Part shown: positions 8,348 through 17,135 of the stretch, in pieces | Layout of the letters: each line of letters starts with the position of its first letter | Numbering within the stretch: position 1 is the stretch's first letter | Assembly (NCBI GenBank): GCA_002427105.1 | Contig: DIPM01000035.1 | Span: forward strand, 131,334 to 192,753 | DNA length: 61,420 bases | Reading direction: 5' to 3' | From: Marinilabiliaceae bacterium UBA5488 | Lineage (GTDB): Bacteria > Bacteroidota > Bacteroidia > Bacteroidales > Marinilabiliaceae | Notes under the pieces: model-generated | Seen by the model: the letters and a program-made list of their open reading frames with translations, nothing else | Databases searched by the model: none | Told to the model about the DNA's origin: nothing | Made by a program: the position numbers and the translations under genes

Positions 8348-8941
8348 ATGGTGCAAATTGATAACACCCTGATTAGCCTTGATCTATTTGATCGTCACTT
8401 TATTTGTGATTTGCCAAAGTGTATGGGCGCTTGCTGTGTGGAAGGAGAGTCGGGCGCTCCCCTGGAAGATGAAGAGACACAGGTGCTTGAGGATATTTTT
8501 CCTTACATCAAGCCTATGCTCAGTGCTGAGGCTTTGGATGTTATTGAAAAGAAAGGTGTTTGGGAGATTGATGTTGACGGAGATAAGGTGACGCCAATAA
8601 TTAATGGTCGGGAGTGCGTATATACTTATTTTGACGAAAAAGGAATAAGTAGATGCGCAATCGAGAAGGCTTATAATGAGGGTTTAATCTCTTTCAAGAA
8701 GCCGGTATCATGTCATCTTTATCCGATAAGAATATCAAAACATGTCGATTTTGATGCCCTCAATTATCACCATTGGCCTATATGCGGGCCCGCGAAATTG
8801 TTAGGAGCCGAGAAAGGAGTTCCGGTTTTTCGCTTTTTGAAGGAGGCCATTATCCGCAAATATGGGGAGGCATATTATCATGAAATGGAAGAGGCTGAAA
8901 AATTACTTAAGAAGGATGGTCTAATAGACTCAGGTAAATGA
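8348..8941 (+). CDS. DUF3109 family cysteine-rich protein
   Basis: The 197-residue protein belongs to the conserved DUF3109 family of Bacteroidota. The family cysteines are visible in CMGACC (about residues 25-30), in GRECVYTYFD, SRCAIEKAYNEG, SCHLYPIR and WPICGPAK. Their spacing recalls the metal- or Fe-S-binding YkgJ-type CxxxCC proteins. Biochemical function is unknown. ATG 8348 is chosen over an in-frame TTG two codons earlier. It sits between the gpmI terminator and yebC. Confidence 0.85.
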   Translation: MVQIDNTLISLDLFDRHFICDLPKCMGACCVEGESGAPLEDEETQVLEDIFPYIKPMLSAEALDVIEKKGVWEIDVDGDKVTPIINGRECVYTYFDEKGISRCAIEKAYNEGLISFKKPVSCHLYPIRISKHVDFDALNYHHWPICGPAKLLGAEKGVPVFRFLKEAIIRKYGEAYYHEMEEAEKLLKKDGLIDSGK

Positions 8942-8949
8942 TAAATTTA

Positions 8950-8957
8950 TAATTTTG
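8950..8957 (+). promoter_or_regulatory. -7 box of yebC
   Basis: TAATTTTG matches TAnnTTTG exactly. Initiation near 8964 leaves about 22 nt before the ATG at 8986. Confidence 0.5.
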
Positions 8958-8985
8958 TAGCCCTAATTAAAAGAATAAAATTACT

Positions 8986-9696
8986 ATGGGACGCGCATTT
9001 GAATATAGGAAAGCCCGCAAGTTAAAACGCTGGGGCAGTATGGCTAAAACTTTCACAAAGATTGGTAAAGAGATTGCAATCGCCGTAAAAGCAAGTGGTC
9101 CTGAACCGGCAGCTAATCCGCGTTTGAGAGTTTTGATGCAGAATGCCAAGGCTGCAAATATGCCTAAGGAGAATGTCGAAAGAGCTATTAAGAAAGCTAC
9201 TTCAAAAGAGCAGGAGGATTATAAAGAAGTGGTTTATGAAGGCTATGGTCCTTATGGAATTGCAATTTTAGTTGAAACGGCCACTGATAATCCTACTCGC
9301 ACTGTGGCCAATGTTCGCAGTTATTTTAATAAACATAATGGCTCTTTGGGGACTTCCGGAAGCGTTGATTATATGTTCGACCATAAATGCAGTTTCAAGG
9401 TTGTGCTGAAAGAAGGCGTTGATGCCGAAGAGTTGGAGCTTGAGTTGATAGATTTTGGAGTTCAGGAGGTCTTTGTGGAAGAAGATCACATGATGATATA
9501 TGGAGAATTTGAGGGCTTTGGGCCAATCCAGAAATACCTAGAAGAAAACGATTTCGAGATTGTGAATGCCGAATTTGAGCGCATTCCGCACGACACAAAG
9601 AGCCTTACTGAAGAGCAGCAGGCTGATGTCGAAAAGCTTTTGGCCAAATTTGAAGATGATGAAGACGTCACCAACGTGTTTCACAATATGGCCTGA
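8986..9696 (+). CDS. yebC: YebC/TACO1 family translation factor
   Basis: The 236-residue protein starts with MGRAFEYRKARKLKRWGSMAK, the Bacteroidota form of the YebC N-terminus, and carries the family's PKENVERAIKKA and YEGYGPYGIAILVE signatures. YebC proteins were long annotated as transcriptional regulators. Work on YebC/TACO1 members points to a ribosome-associated role that relieves stalling at proline stretches. This may matter here because proteins with polyproline linkers are encoded at 47.5-51 kb. Standard length, own -7 box, no operon partner. Confidence 0.93.
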   Translation: MGRAFEYRKARKLKRWGSMAKTFTKIGKEIAIAVKASGPEPAANPRLRVLMQNAKAANMPKENVERAIKKATSKEQEDYKEVVYEGYGPYGIAILVETATDNPTRTVANVRSYFNKHNGSLGTSGSVDYMFDHKCSFKVVLKEGVDAEELELELIDFGVQEVFVEEDHMMIYGEFEGFGPIQKYLEENDFEIVNAEFERIPHDTKSLTEEQQADVEKLLAKFEDDEDVTNVFHNMA

Positions 9697-9822
9697 TGAC
9701 AAGCCCGACATATAGCAGGTAGCCTCGTCTTCGGGAATAGGTCGTAGCTGACTGCCTCTCATCAATAAATGCGGGTTACAATTACTAAATTTCTGTTTGG
9801 CATTGATAAATCTTGTTGTGCC

Positions 9823-9849
9823 AAATAACGACCGAAAAATAACGACCGA
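9823..9849. repeat. Two tandem 13-bp repeats (AAATAACGACCGA)
   Basis: Exact copies at 9823-9835 and 9837-9849 with a 14-bp period, about 55-80 bp upstream of the -7 box at 9903. They could be a regulator-binding site for the lipoprotein/peptidase genes or simply a local duplication. Confidence 0.4.
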
Positions 9850-9902
9850 CATATCTCTGAAACACAACAAAAAATTCAAAGAAGTTTTACCGAGCGTTAG
9901 TC

Positions 9903-9910
9903 TAACTTTG
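9903..9910 (+). promoter_or_regulatory. -7 box of the lipoprotein/M20 unit
   Basis: TAACTTTG is an exact -7 match, 58 nt before the lipoprotein ATG at 9969. The -33 region lacks TTTG. The rest of the 9697-9968 interval holds only the tandem 13-bp repeats. Confidence 0.5.
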
Positions 9911-9968
9911 CTATATTGCAGGTTGAATGTGTGCTGCATGAGGGTTTAAAGACATAACAAATTAGTTA

Positions 9969-10355
9969 ATGAAGTATAGTAAGGGGGCGGGCTATTTTCA
10001 AGTGATGTTGGTATTTGTGGCAATATTGCTGCTGGCAGGTTGTCGGGGCGGCTCGCAGTCAACTGTTTCGGTAGAAGCACAGGTGATGGATGCCTACGAG
10101 AGCTATTTGCTTCTGACTGATGCCGGCGTAACTTCCATGATGGAGCTGCGCCTTAAGGGCGATATTGTAGAGGGTGAAATTACCAAGCCTGATGATGCCG
10201 ATTTGGAGGCTTTTTTTCTTAGCTATAGCGAATCTCCTCTCTGTCAGAATTTGAGTGACAAGAATGAAATTGTAGCCTGTTTAGTTGCAAGCCTCCGAGA
10301 GAGAGGATGCGTAAAGATGGCTACATGCATTGACTGTATTTATTCATGCGATTAA
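9969..10355 (+). CDS. Small cysteine-rich lipoprotein of unknown function
   Basis: The 128-residue product starts with a lipoprotein signal peptide; the lipobox LLAGC places the lipidated Cys at residue 25. The mature part is acidic, has no recognisable domain and ends in a cysteine cluster (CVKMATCIDCIYSCD, five Cys if the earlier ones are counted out), suggesting disulfides or metal binding in the envelope. Its end is 10 nt before the ATG of the M20 dipeptidase, so the two probably form one transcript. No family recognised. Confidence 0.6.
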   Translation: MKYSKGAGYFQVMLVFVAILLLAGCRGGSQSTVSVEAQVMDAYESYLLLTDAGVTSMMELRLKGDIVEGEITKPDDADLEAFFLSYSESPLCQNLSDKNEIVACLVASLRERGCVKMATCIDCIYSCD

Positions 10356-10365
10356 TCGGAGTGAT

Positions 10366-11724
10366 ATGGAAAATTTGAAGGCTTATATTGCAGAAAATCA
10401 GCAAAGGTTTTTAGATGAGTTGTTTGAGCTAATCAGAATCCCTTCTATAAGCTCCGAGAGTGCTCACGAGGCAGATATGTATCGGGCAGCTAAATTGTGG
10501 AAAAAGATTTTACTTGATTGTGGTGCCGACCGTGCCGAAGTTATTGAGACTAAAGGCAATCCCCTTACTTATGGTGAAAAAATTATTGACCCTTCATTCC
10601 TTACTGTTCTGGTTTATGGTCATATGGATGTTATGCCTGTTGACCCTAGGGAGTTATGGACCAGTGATCCTTTTGAGCCTGAAATTCGTGACGGTAAGAT
10701 TTATGCAAGAGGTGCTGACGATGATAAGGGGCAGTCGTTTATGCATGCAAAAGCCTTTGAGTACCTGGTGAAAAATGATCTTTTGCGCTGCAATGTCAAG
10801 TTTATTATTGAAGGCGAAGAGGAGGTTGGCTCAGAAAACCTGCCCGCATTTTGCCGTGCAAATAAGGACTTGTTAAAGGCAGATATTATTTTAGTCTCAG
10901 ATACTTCCATGATAGGTCCGGATATTCCTTCTCTTACTACCGGCCTGCGAGGGCTTGCCTATTGGGAAATCGAAGTGCTTGGCCCTAATCGTGACCTTCA
11001 CTCCGGCTTGTTTGGAGGCGCTGTTGCAAATCCCATCAACATACTTGCTAAGATGCTTGCCGATGTGAGTGATGAAAATAATCATATCACCATACCCGGT
11101 TTTTATGATAAGGTTCAGGATGTGAGCGCAGAAGAACGAGCAAAAATGGCAAGAGCACCCTTTGACGAAAAGGCCTATAAAGATACTCTTGGAATTGCTG
11201 AGCTATGGGGTGAGTCGGGCTATAGCACCAATGAGCGCACCGGCATCCGTCCCACGTTTGACGTATGCGGTATATGGGGCGGCTATTCGGGTGAAGGAGC
11301 CAAGACGGTTCTTCCATCAAAGGCCTATGCCAAATTGTCCACACGCCTTGTTCCTAATCAGGATTACAAAGAGATTGCCAGCTTAGTTAAGGATTATTTT
11401 GAGAAGATTGCACCTCCTTCAGTAAAAGTTAAGGTGAGCTACCTGCATGGGGGAAATGCTTATGTTTGTCCTGTTGATATTCCGGCTTACAAAGCGGCAG
11501 AAAAAGCCTATACAAAGGTATATGGAATACCACCCGTTCCGGTTAGAAGCGGGGGCAGTATTCCAATTATATCCACCTTTGAGGAAATATTAGGACAAAA
11601 ATCTGTTTTGATGGGTTTCGGCCTGGAGTCCGACGCCATTCACAGTCCTAATGAAAATTATCCTGTCGAACAGTTTCTAAAAGGTATAGAAACTATCGCC
11701 TGGTTCTATTATTACTTTGCCTAA
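10366..11724 (+). CDS. M20 family dipeptidase
   Basis: A 452-residue cytoplasmic zinc dipeptidase of the M20/carnosinase-like family. Metal ligands are visible in VYGHMDVMPV (His), ARGADDDKGQ (bridging Asp), EGEEEVGS (catalytic and ligand Glu), the SDTSM segment, and near the C-terminus in the SDAIHSPNE segment (His). ATG 10366 (MENLKAYIAENQ) is chosen over an upstream in-frame TTG that would overlap the lipoprotein gene. It converges on tpx across 32 nt without an obvious terminator. Confidence 0.92.
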   Translation: MENLKAYIAENQQRFLDELFELIRIPSISSESAHEADMYRAAKLWKKILLDCGADRAEVIETKGNPLTYGEKIIDPSFLTVLVYGHMDVMPVDPRELWTSDPFEPEIRDGKIYARGADDDKGQSFMHAKAFEYLVKNDLLRCNVKFIIEGEEEVGSENLPAFCRANKDLLKADIILVSDTSMIGPDIPSLTTGLRGLAYWEIEVLGPNRDLHSGLFGGAVANPINILAKMLADVSDENNHITIPGFYDKVQDVSAEERAKMARAPFDEKAYKDTLGIAELWGESGYSTNERTGIRPTFDVCGIWGGYSGEGAKTVLPSKAYAKLSTRLVPNQDYKEIASLVKDYFEKIAPPSVKVKVSYLHGGNAYVCPVDIPAYKAAEKAYTKVYGIPPVPVRSGGSIPIISTFEEILGQKSVLMGFGLESDAIHSPNENYPVEQFLKGIETIAWFYYYFA

Positions 11725-11756
11725 AGGCTGAGCTTTTTTATATTCTTATGCTGGTA

Positions 11757-12269
11757 TTATAACAGTTCCTTTACAACTTTCATTGCAGCGTCATAGTCGG
11801 GTTCTTGTGCTATTTCGGGAACGTATTCAACGTATTTGATTTTGTTGTCCTTGCCAATAATGACCGTGCCCCGCGCCAAAAGGCGTAGTTCCTTGATTAC
11901 AAAGCCATATTTGCTGCCAAAGTCAAGGTCTTTATGATCCGAGAGAGTAACAATATTGTTAAGTCCTTCAGCAGCACAGAAGCGGCTTTGGGCAAATGGT
12001 AAATCCACAGATACCGAAAGAACCACTACATCCTTCATGTTGTTGGCTTCCTGATTGAAGCGACGGTTTTGTGCGGCACAAATGCCGGTATCTATTGAAG
12101 GATAGACGGCAATTACTCTCACCTTGCCATTATAATCGGACAGTTTGACCGCTTCCAGAGAGGAAGACAGGGCAGTGAAATCGGGCGCTACATCGCCTAC
12201 TTTTGCAACTTTGCCAAGCAGGGTGACAGCGCCACCTTTAAATGTTACATTCAGATTGTTTTTTTCCAT
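11757..12269 (-). CDS. tpx: Thiol peroxidase (Tpx)
   Basis: A 170-residue atypical 2-Cys peroxiredoxin that reduces hydroperoxides with thioredoxin as electron donor. The peroxidatic Cys64 is in DTGICAAQNRRFN and the resolving Cys98 is in SRFCAAEG, the spacing typical of Tpx. Arg in the RRFN motif helps activate the thiolate. Cytoplasmic, single-gene unit. Confidence 0.95.
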   Translation of the reverse strand: MEKNNLNVTFKGGAVTLLGKVAKVGDVAPDFTALSSSLEAVKLSDYNGKVRVIAVYPSIDTGICAAQNRRFNQEANNMKDVVVLSVSVDLPFAQSRFCAAEGLNNIVTLSDHKDLDFGSKYGFVIKELRLLARGTVIIGKDNKIKYVEYVPEIAQEPDYDAAMKVVKELL

Positions 12270-12414
12270 TTTTTATTCTTTTAACCTTGTTAAAATCAAT
12301 AACTACGTACTTTAAACAAACGTCTGAGCTGCAAAAATGTTCGGTTCTTATATCTATAATATATGGATGCCGGAGTCTTTAAAGGATTAAGAAATAGGCT
12401 TAGGCGCGTGATTT

Positions 12415-13401
12415 TTAGCTGTTGCGTGCAAAGCTATCTTCTATCACTTCAGTAAAGATTGTTTTAATATCCAGTCCGGCAGCTTTAATCTGTTGGGGTA
12501 TAAAGCTGGTCGGCGTCATCCCCGGCGTGGTATTGACTTCCAACAGGAAAGGGCGATTGTTGCTTAGGATATAATCCACTCTAATGATGCCTTTACATCC
12601 CAGCATATCGTATATCATTGATGAGCTCTTCTGGATATTGACGGTCATTTCGTCGCTGATGCGAGCCGGAGTGATTTCAATAACCTTTTCGGGGGTGTAT
12701 TTTGCTTCAAAATCGAAGAATTCATTCTTGCTAAGCACCTCGGTAATTGGGAATATCTCTGTCTTATCGGCCGTTTTGTATAGCCCGCAGGTAAGCTCCA
12801 TGCCGTCAATAAACTGTTCAATAATGACTTCGTTGCTTTCGGAAAACGCCTTTTGTATTGCAGAATCAAGTTCGTCAATTGCTTTTACTTTAGTCACTCC
12901 AAAGCTTGAACCTCCTGTGTTTGGCTTTACAAAGCAGGGGAAGCCTGTTTTCAAGGCAATATCATCAACATTGTAGGGGATGCCATTGCGCACAAGAGCC
13001 GCGTTGGCAACCGTTATTCCAAAGCCTTTGAGGTAATTATTGCAAACGAATTTGTTGAAGGTCAGTGAAGCAGGCAAAACATCGCAGGTCGAGTGGGGGA
13101 TCTTAAGCATTTTGAGATAACCCTGCAGAATGCCATCTTCTCCGGGTGTTCCGTGGATAGTGATATAGGCAAAATGTAAATTGACCTTTGATCCATTCAT
13201 ATCAAATGAAAAGTCAGATTTATTCACGGGAAAAGACTGCTGCTCCAGCTCAACGCTCCATTTATCTTTTGTTATTAATAAAGGGTAGAGTTTGTATCTT
13301 TCTTTGTCGATAAAAGAAAAAATGCCTTCGGCACTTTTTCTGCTAATAACTTCTTCTGAGGAATAGCCTCCGTAAACTATTGCAATATTCTTTCTTTCCA
13401 T
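12415..13401 (-). CDS. ddl: D-alanine--D-alanine ligase
   Basis: A 328-residue ATP-grasp enzyme joining two D-Ala for peptidoglycan. The N-terminal VYGGYSSEEVISRKSA motif, the ATP-grasp core (FVKPNTGGSSFGVTKV, then EQFIDGMELTCGL) and the magnesium-binding LLEVNTTPGMTP segment are all present. It lies last in a minus-strand operon after a PASTA protein and rluD. Its product is the substrate of the MurF half of the fusion encoded at 34.5 kb. Confidence 0.95.
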   Translation of the reverse strand: MERKNIAIVYGGYSSEEVISRKSAEGIFSFIDKERYKLYPLLITKDKWSVELEQQSFPVNKSDFSFDMNGSKVNLHFAYITIHGTPGEDGILQGYLKMLKIPHSTCDVLPASLTFNKFVCNNYLKGFGITVANAALVRNGIPYNVDDIALKTGFPCFVKPNTGGSSFGVTKVKAIDELDSAIQKAFSESNEVIIEQFIDGMELTCGLYKTADKTEIFPITEVLSKNEFFDFEAKYTPEKVIEITPARISDEMTVNIQKSSSMIYDMLGCKGIIRVDYILSNNRPFLLEVNTTPGMTPTSFIPQQIKAAGLDIKTIFTEVIEDSFARNS

Positions 13402-13418
13402 TTTGATTTATCTCTATG

Positions 13419-14492
13419 TTATTCCATTGTCCTTCCTGAAATATAGGAACGCCATTTTTCTGCGCATTGCTGCATGTCGTCGGGAAGTTCCGAATCAAAC
13501 TCCATATATTTCCCGCTTGAAGGGTGAACAAAGCCTAAGGTTTTGGCATGCAGAGCCTGACGAGGCAGTATCTTAAAGCAGTTTTCAACAAACTGCTTGT
13601 ATTTGGTAAAGGTCGTACCTTTTAATATCTCGTTTCCCCCATAACGTGCATCGTTAAAGAGTGTATGCCCTATATGTTTGAAATGTGCTCTTATCTGGTG
13701 AGTTCGTCCGGTTTCAAGTCTGCATTCAACCATGGTGACATAGCCCAGGTTCTCGATGGTTTTGTAGTGGGTTACAGCAGGTTTTCCATATTCGCCGTCA
13801 ACATAAACGCTCATTTGTTTACGGTCCTTCAGGCTACGGCCGATATTACCGCTAATTGTTCCCTCCGCAGGATTAGGTGTACCCCATACGATTGCATTAT
13901 ATGTCCGGGTTGAAGTCTTTTCGAAAAACTGCAGTGCCAGCTTCAGTTTAGCCTCCCCGGTTTTTGCGACAACAATCAGTCCCGAGGTATCCTTGTCTAT
14001 CCTGTGAACCAGTCCGGGGCGGGGATCCTTACTGTTAAACCAGGGCTGGTCTTTAAAGTGCCAGGCCAGTGCGTTTACCAGAGTCCCGGTATAATTGCCG
14101 TAGCCGGGATGGACAACCATTCCGGGTTCTTTATTGATCAAAACGAGACTCTCATCTTCATATACAATATTCAAGGGAAGGTCTTGGGGAATTATCTCAA
14201 TCTCATGGGGGGGATAGGCCATCACCACGGAGATAATATCGTTGGGTTTAACCCTGTAGTTTGACTTAACAGCAACATCATTAACCAGGATGCAGCCGGC
14301 CTCGGCTGCTGCCTGAATTTTGTTGCGTGAGGCGTTCTCGATGCGGTTAACCAGAAACCTGTCAACCCGCAGCAGCCCTTGTCCGCTATCAGCTACAAAT
14401 CGGTGATGTTCGAAAATCTGTTCCTGCTCGTCGCCCTCATCGCCCGGTTCGGAATCATATATTTCCTCAAGCTTGTCTTCTCCTTCAATCAT
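13419..14492 (-). CDS. rluD: RluD-type 23S rRNA/tRNA pseudouridine synthase
   Basis: 357 residues: an acidic N-terminal extension (about 1-35, many Asp and Glu), an S4 RNA-binding domain (about 38-95), then the RluA-type synthase domain with catalytic Asp in RPGLVHRIDKDTSGL. Family members of this type modify the helix 69 loop of 23S rRNA; the exact target is assumed from similarity to RluD. It is in an operon with the PASTA gene 44 nt upstream and ddl 17 nt downstream. Confidence 0.92.
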   Translation of the reverse strand: MIEGEDKLEEIYDSEPGDEGDEQEQIFEHHRFVADSGQGLLRVDRFLVNRIENASRNKIQAAAEAGCILVNDVAVKSNYRVKPNDIISVVMAYPPHEIEIIPQDLPLNIVYEDESLVLINKEPGMVVHPGYGNYTGTLVNALAWHFKDQPWFNSKDPRPGLVHRIDKDTSGLIVVAKTGEAKLKLALQFFEKTSTRTYNAIVWGTPNPAEGTISGNIGRSLKDRKQMSVYVDGEYGKPAVTHYKTIENLGYVTMVECRLETGRTHQIRAHFKHIGHTLFNDARYGGNEILKGTTFTKYKQFVENCFKILPRQALHAKTLGFVHPSSGKYMEFDSELPDDMQQCAEKWRSYISGRTME

Positions 14493-14536
14493 AGTATGTC
14501 TTAAAGCTTCTTGCGGATAGTTTTGTTCCGGAGTTC

Positions 14537-15394
14537 TTAAAAAAATTCCTCTTCTATGGCATCGTTAATAGCTCCGGGCTCTTCATTGTCGAACTCAGTC
14601 TCCTGAAAAGTTGAGATTGAGTCGGGGTGTAAACTGTAGTCGTTGGTAATCCAAACGTCGATAGAAGCTCCCAGATTAAGCACATCTCCTCTGTCGGATG
14701 AGGGGTTTTGTCGCCATATAAATGCGCTTAGGCTGTCAATGTTGTCGTCGGAAATTGTTGCACCCAGGTTAAGATACACGCTTTGTGCTACCCTCCTGGC
14801 TTCTTGCACCGTCATGCCCACGAGATTAGGGACTACTGTTGTTTCGTTGCTTAATCCGCGTCCAACCAGTAAATCGATGGTTGCGCCTTTGTAAAGTTGC
14901 GTACCCGGTTCTACAGGTTTGCCCTTGTGGTGCTGGCCCAGTACCAGGTTGGTGTATTCTGAAGGGATATAAATAAGGTCGCCAATTGTAAATCCTAATG
15001 ATTCAAGATAAACCTGTGCGTTTCTAAGGCTATTGTCTATCAGGTCGGGAACGACAATCTGTTCTTGACCCCATGCGTTGATAGTAAAAAAGATCTTACG
15101 ATTCTTTTTTACCCTGTCACCTGCCAGGGGTGTTTGATCCACAACAATTCCTCCCGGAGCCTCACTAATATATACCGAATCGCTAATAGTGTAGCGCAGC
15201 TTTCTTTCTTTAACCAGGTGTTGAAGCTGCTGTTCGGTCAATCCCCTAAAATCGGGTACAGGAGATCCTTCGCCATGGAGAGTATATACTCTGAGGAAGA
15301 AAAATATGGCTATGATAAGCAGAATTGCTGAGCCTAGTATTATGCCCAGATGTTTCAGCAAGTATTTGTCAAAATATTTTTTCCACTGCACCAT
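14537..15394 (-). CDS. Membrane-anchored PASTA-domain protein
   Basis: 285 residues. A short basic cytoplasmic N-terminus and one membrane segment (about residues 15-34) are followed by three extracytoplasmic PASTA domains (about 40-110, 112-182 and 184-252) and an acidic tail. PASTA domains bind peptidoglycan fragments or beta-lactam-like ligands. Unlike Firmicute PrkC or PASTA-type PBPs, no kinase or transpeptidase domain is attached. The operon with ddl supports a link to the cell wall, perhaps as a sensor or scaffold; that is inference. Confidence 0.88.
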   Translation of the reverse strand: MVQWKKYFDKYLLKHLGIILGSAILLIIAIFFFLRVYTLHGEGSPVPDFRGLTEQQLQHLVKERKLRYTISDSVYISEAPGGIVVDQTPLAGDRVKKNRKIFFTINAWGQEQIVVPDLIDNSLRNAQVYLESLGFTIGDLIYIPSEYTNLVLGQHHKGKPVEPGTQLYKGATIDLLVGRGLSNETTVVPNLVGMTVQEARRVAQSVYLNLGATISDDNIDSLSAFIWRQNPSSDRGDVLNLGASIDVWITNDYSLHPDSISTFQETEFDNEEPGAINDAIEEEFF

Positions 15395-15462
15395 TTGAAA
15401 AAGATTTAAGGATAGAGTTCAAAAGTAGCACAAAAACTTCAAATGTGCCTAAGCAACAGATA

Positions 15463-15499
15463 TAAAAAAGGGAGAAGCCAAAATATTGACAACTCCCTT
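15463..15499 (-). terminator. Terminator of rpmH
   Basis: On the minus strand a 7-bp stem AAGGGAG (15499-15493) with CTCCCTT (15474-15468) encloses an 18-nt loop and runs into a T tract (15467-15463), 24 nt after the rpmH stop. Confidence 0.7.
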
Positions 15500-15522
15500 A
15501 TTATGTGTTTTGAGCCTGAAAA

Positions 15523-15681
15523 TTAGGCTTTGTGCTTTTTCTCGCTTGAAACCGTTAGTTTTTTTCTTCCTTTGGCGCGTCTGGAAGCAAGTACTCTTCT
15601 GCCATTGGCTGTTGCCATCCGGCTGCGGAAGCCATGTTTGTTTCTTCTTTTCCGGTTTGATGGTTGGAATGTGCGTTTCAT
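15523..15681 (-). CDS. rpmH: 50S ribosomal protein L34
   Basis: A 52-residue, very basic protein. It starts MKRTFQPSNRKRRNKHGF and contains RMATANGRRVLASRRAKGRKK, which is the L34 signature over its whole length, with a short family-specific Lys-rich tail ending KKHKA. It has its own promoter about 100 nt upstream (15788-15818) and its own terminator. It was found by direct translation because of its small size. Confidence 0.97.
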   Translation of the reverse strand: MKRTFQPSNRKRRNKHGFRSRMATANGRRVLASRRAKGRKKLTVSSEKKHKA

Positions 15682-15787
15682 CTCTATTGATTTTTTATTG
15701 TTGCTACATGGTTGCTTTCCTTCGTATCGAGGTAGGCTCCAATATCATAATTATCTTCGTTTGTAACTATTGTCATAAATTGGACTG

Positions 15788-15818
15788 CAAAAATAGCTGT
15801 TTTTTACTTTAATCCAAA
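15788..15818 (-). promoter_or_regulatory. Promoter of rpmH
   Basis: On the minus strand TTTG (15818-15815), a 19-nt spacer and TATTTTTG (15795-15788) match the Bacteroidota -33/-7 consensus. The start would be near 15781, giving a leader of about 100 nt before the rpmH ATG at 15681, long enough for autogenous control. Confidence 0.7.
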
Positions 15819-15880
15819 TGAAAGTTCAATCTTTTTGCAATAAAACTTTATGACTCGCGGGGCTCTCGGCAGTCTATGGA

Positions 15881-16501
15881 TTACAGTGCCAAATGCACGA
15901 GTTGTTTGGTCTTAAAAAACTCTTCGCTATAATATTGGGACAGCGCTGTTACGGTGAGCATTTTTGTGAAAGGCTTCAGTTCAGCACTTAGGTCTCCTCC
16001 TTTCAGGCAAATAGCGCCATTGCCAACGGCGTTTTTTGCTTGTTTTGATACCAGATGGCGCGTCTGAGCTACGAAAGTAGGCATTGCAGCTATGGCTCTG
16101 CTAACCACAAAGTCGTACTGTCCTTTATGTTGTTCTGAGCGACCGTTTAGGGCTGTTACGTTTTTCAACTCCAGAGCTTCGGCTACCGCGCTAACAACTT
16201 TAATCTTCTTGCCTATGCTATCAATAAGCGTAAAACTAACTTCAGGAAACATTATTGCCAGTGGGATTCCGGGGAATCCGCCGCCTGTTCCTACGTCAAT
16301 TATTTTACTTCCGGGTCTGAAAGTTATGAATTTCGCGATAGCCAAAGAGTGAAGCACGTGACGCTCGTAGAAGTTATCCATATCTTTACGCGAAATCACG
16401 TTTATCTTCTGGTTCCAATCGCTGTACAATTCCTGCAATTTGTCAATCTTCCCAGTCTGGCTATCTGTTAGCTTAGTGAAGTATTTATATACCGGATTCA
16501 T
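15881..16501 (-). CDS. rsmG: 16S rRNA (guanine-527-N7)-methyltransferase RsmG
   Basis: A 206-residue SAM-dependent methyltransferase (GidB family). The SAM loop IIDVGTGGGFPGIPLAIMFP and the DFVVSRAIAAMP segment are diagnostic. ATG 16501 (MNPVYKYFTKLTDSQ) is preferred to a start at 16576, which would overlap the upstream sigma-factor gene by 47 nt and add residues absent from the family. Last gene of a three-gene operon: glycosyltransferase, sigma factor, rsmG. Confidence 0.94.
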   Translation of the reverse strand: MNPVYKYFTKLTDSQTGKIDKLQELYSDWNQKINVISRKDMDNFYERHVLHSLAIAKFITFRPGSKIIDVGTGGGFPGIPLAIMFPEVSFTLIDSIGKKIKVVSAVAEALELKNVTALNGRSEQHKGQYDFVVSRAIAAMPTFVAQTRHLVSKQAKNAVGNGAICLKGGDLSAELKPFTKMLTVTALSQYYSEEFFKTKQLVHLAL

Positions 16502-16529
16502 ATAGCTGCTATGCTGTAAAGCCTTTATT

Positions 16530-17135
16530 TTAACGCTTAACTTCTGAGTTTTTGAGAGTGTTATAAAGGAGCTCACGAGCTCTGAAAAGTTGAGCTTTTA
16601 CTGTTCCCAGGGGCAGGCCAAGCTCTTCGGAGATCTCTTCGTAAGAGTATTCCTTGAAATATCTCAATTCAATAAGCGTCCTGTACCTGGGTTTTAGCTT
16701 TTGCACGATATTGCGCATCAGCAGAGCTTTTTGCGAACGTATCAGGTTTTCTTCCGGGTCGGGTTTGTCATCTTTGAGATGAATCTGAGGTTCCGGTTCT
16801 TTGTCGTCAGCAAAGTTGCCGTCGATAGATATATGGTTAGAGCGTTTCTTTCTGAGAAAGTCGATGCAGTTATTGGATGCAATCTTAAACAGCCATGTAC
16901 TGAATGCGTAATTGGGAGAGTATTGGGAGAGATTTTTAAATGCTTTTCCAAATGCCTCAATAGTAAGATCTTCAGCATCGGTCTTATTGTTGATCATCTT
17001 AAGAAGCATGAAGTAAATGGCATCTTTGTACCTGGCCATCAATTCGGCATACGCCTTTTGATCGCCATCGTTAGCTCTTATTACCAGTTGAAGGTCATGT
17101 TTAGCTTTTTCCGAAAGATTAGGGTTTACTTCCAT
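16530..17135 (-). CDS. RNA polymerase sigma factor, sigma-70/ECF family
   Basis: 201 residues: region 2 (about 22-92) with the core-binding DAEDLTIEAFGKAFKNL segment, a variable acidic linker (DDKEPEPQIHLKDDKPDPEE), and region 4 (about 130-185) with the YEEISEELGLPLGTVKAQLFRARELL helix-turn-helix. There is no adjacent anti-sigma gene, which is usual for the conserved RpoE-like ECF factor of Bacteroidota. The start overlaps the end of the upstream glycosyltransferase gene by 10 nt, so the two are coupled. Confidence 0.92.
   Translation of the reverse strand: MEVNPNLSEKAKHDLQLVIRANDGDQKAYAELMARYKDAIYFMLLKMINNKTDAEDLTIEAFGKAFKNLSQYSPNYAFSTWLFKIASNNCIDFLRKKRSNHISIDGNFADDKEPEPQIHLKDDKPDPEENLIRSQKALLMRNIVQKLKPRYRTLIELRYFKEYSYEEISEELGLPLGTVKAQLFRARELLYNTLKNSEVKR

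Noticed and set aside
9538..9939. 133-codon minus-strand frame running from yebC into the intergenic gap
   Set aside because: It is antisense to the well-supported yebC gene, has no recognisable family, and its composition is not that of a protein from this genome.
15486..15812. 108-codon plus-strand frame over rpmH
   Set aside because: It is antisense to ribosomal protein L34, and the hydrophobic, Cys/Phe-rich product comes from reading that gene and its leader backwards.
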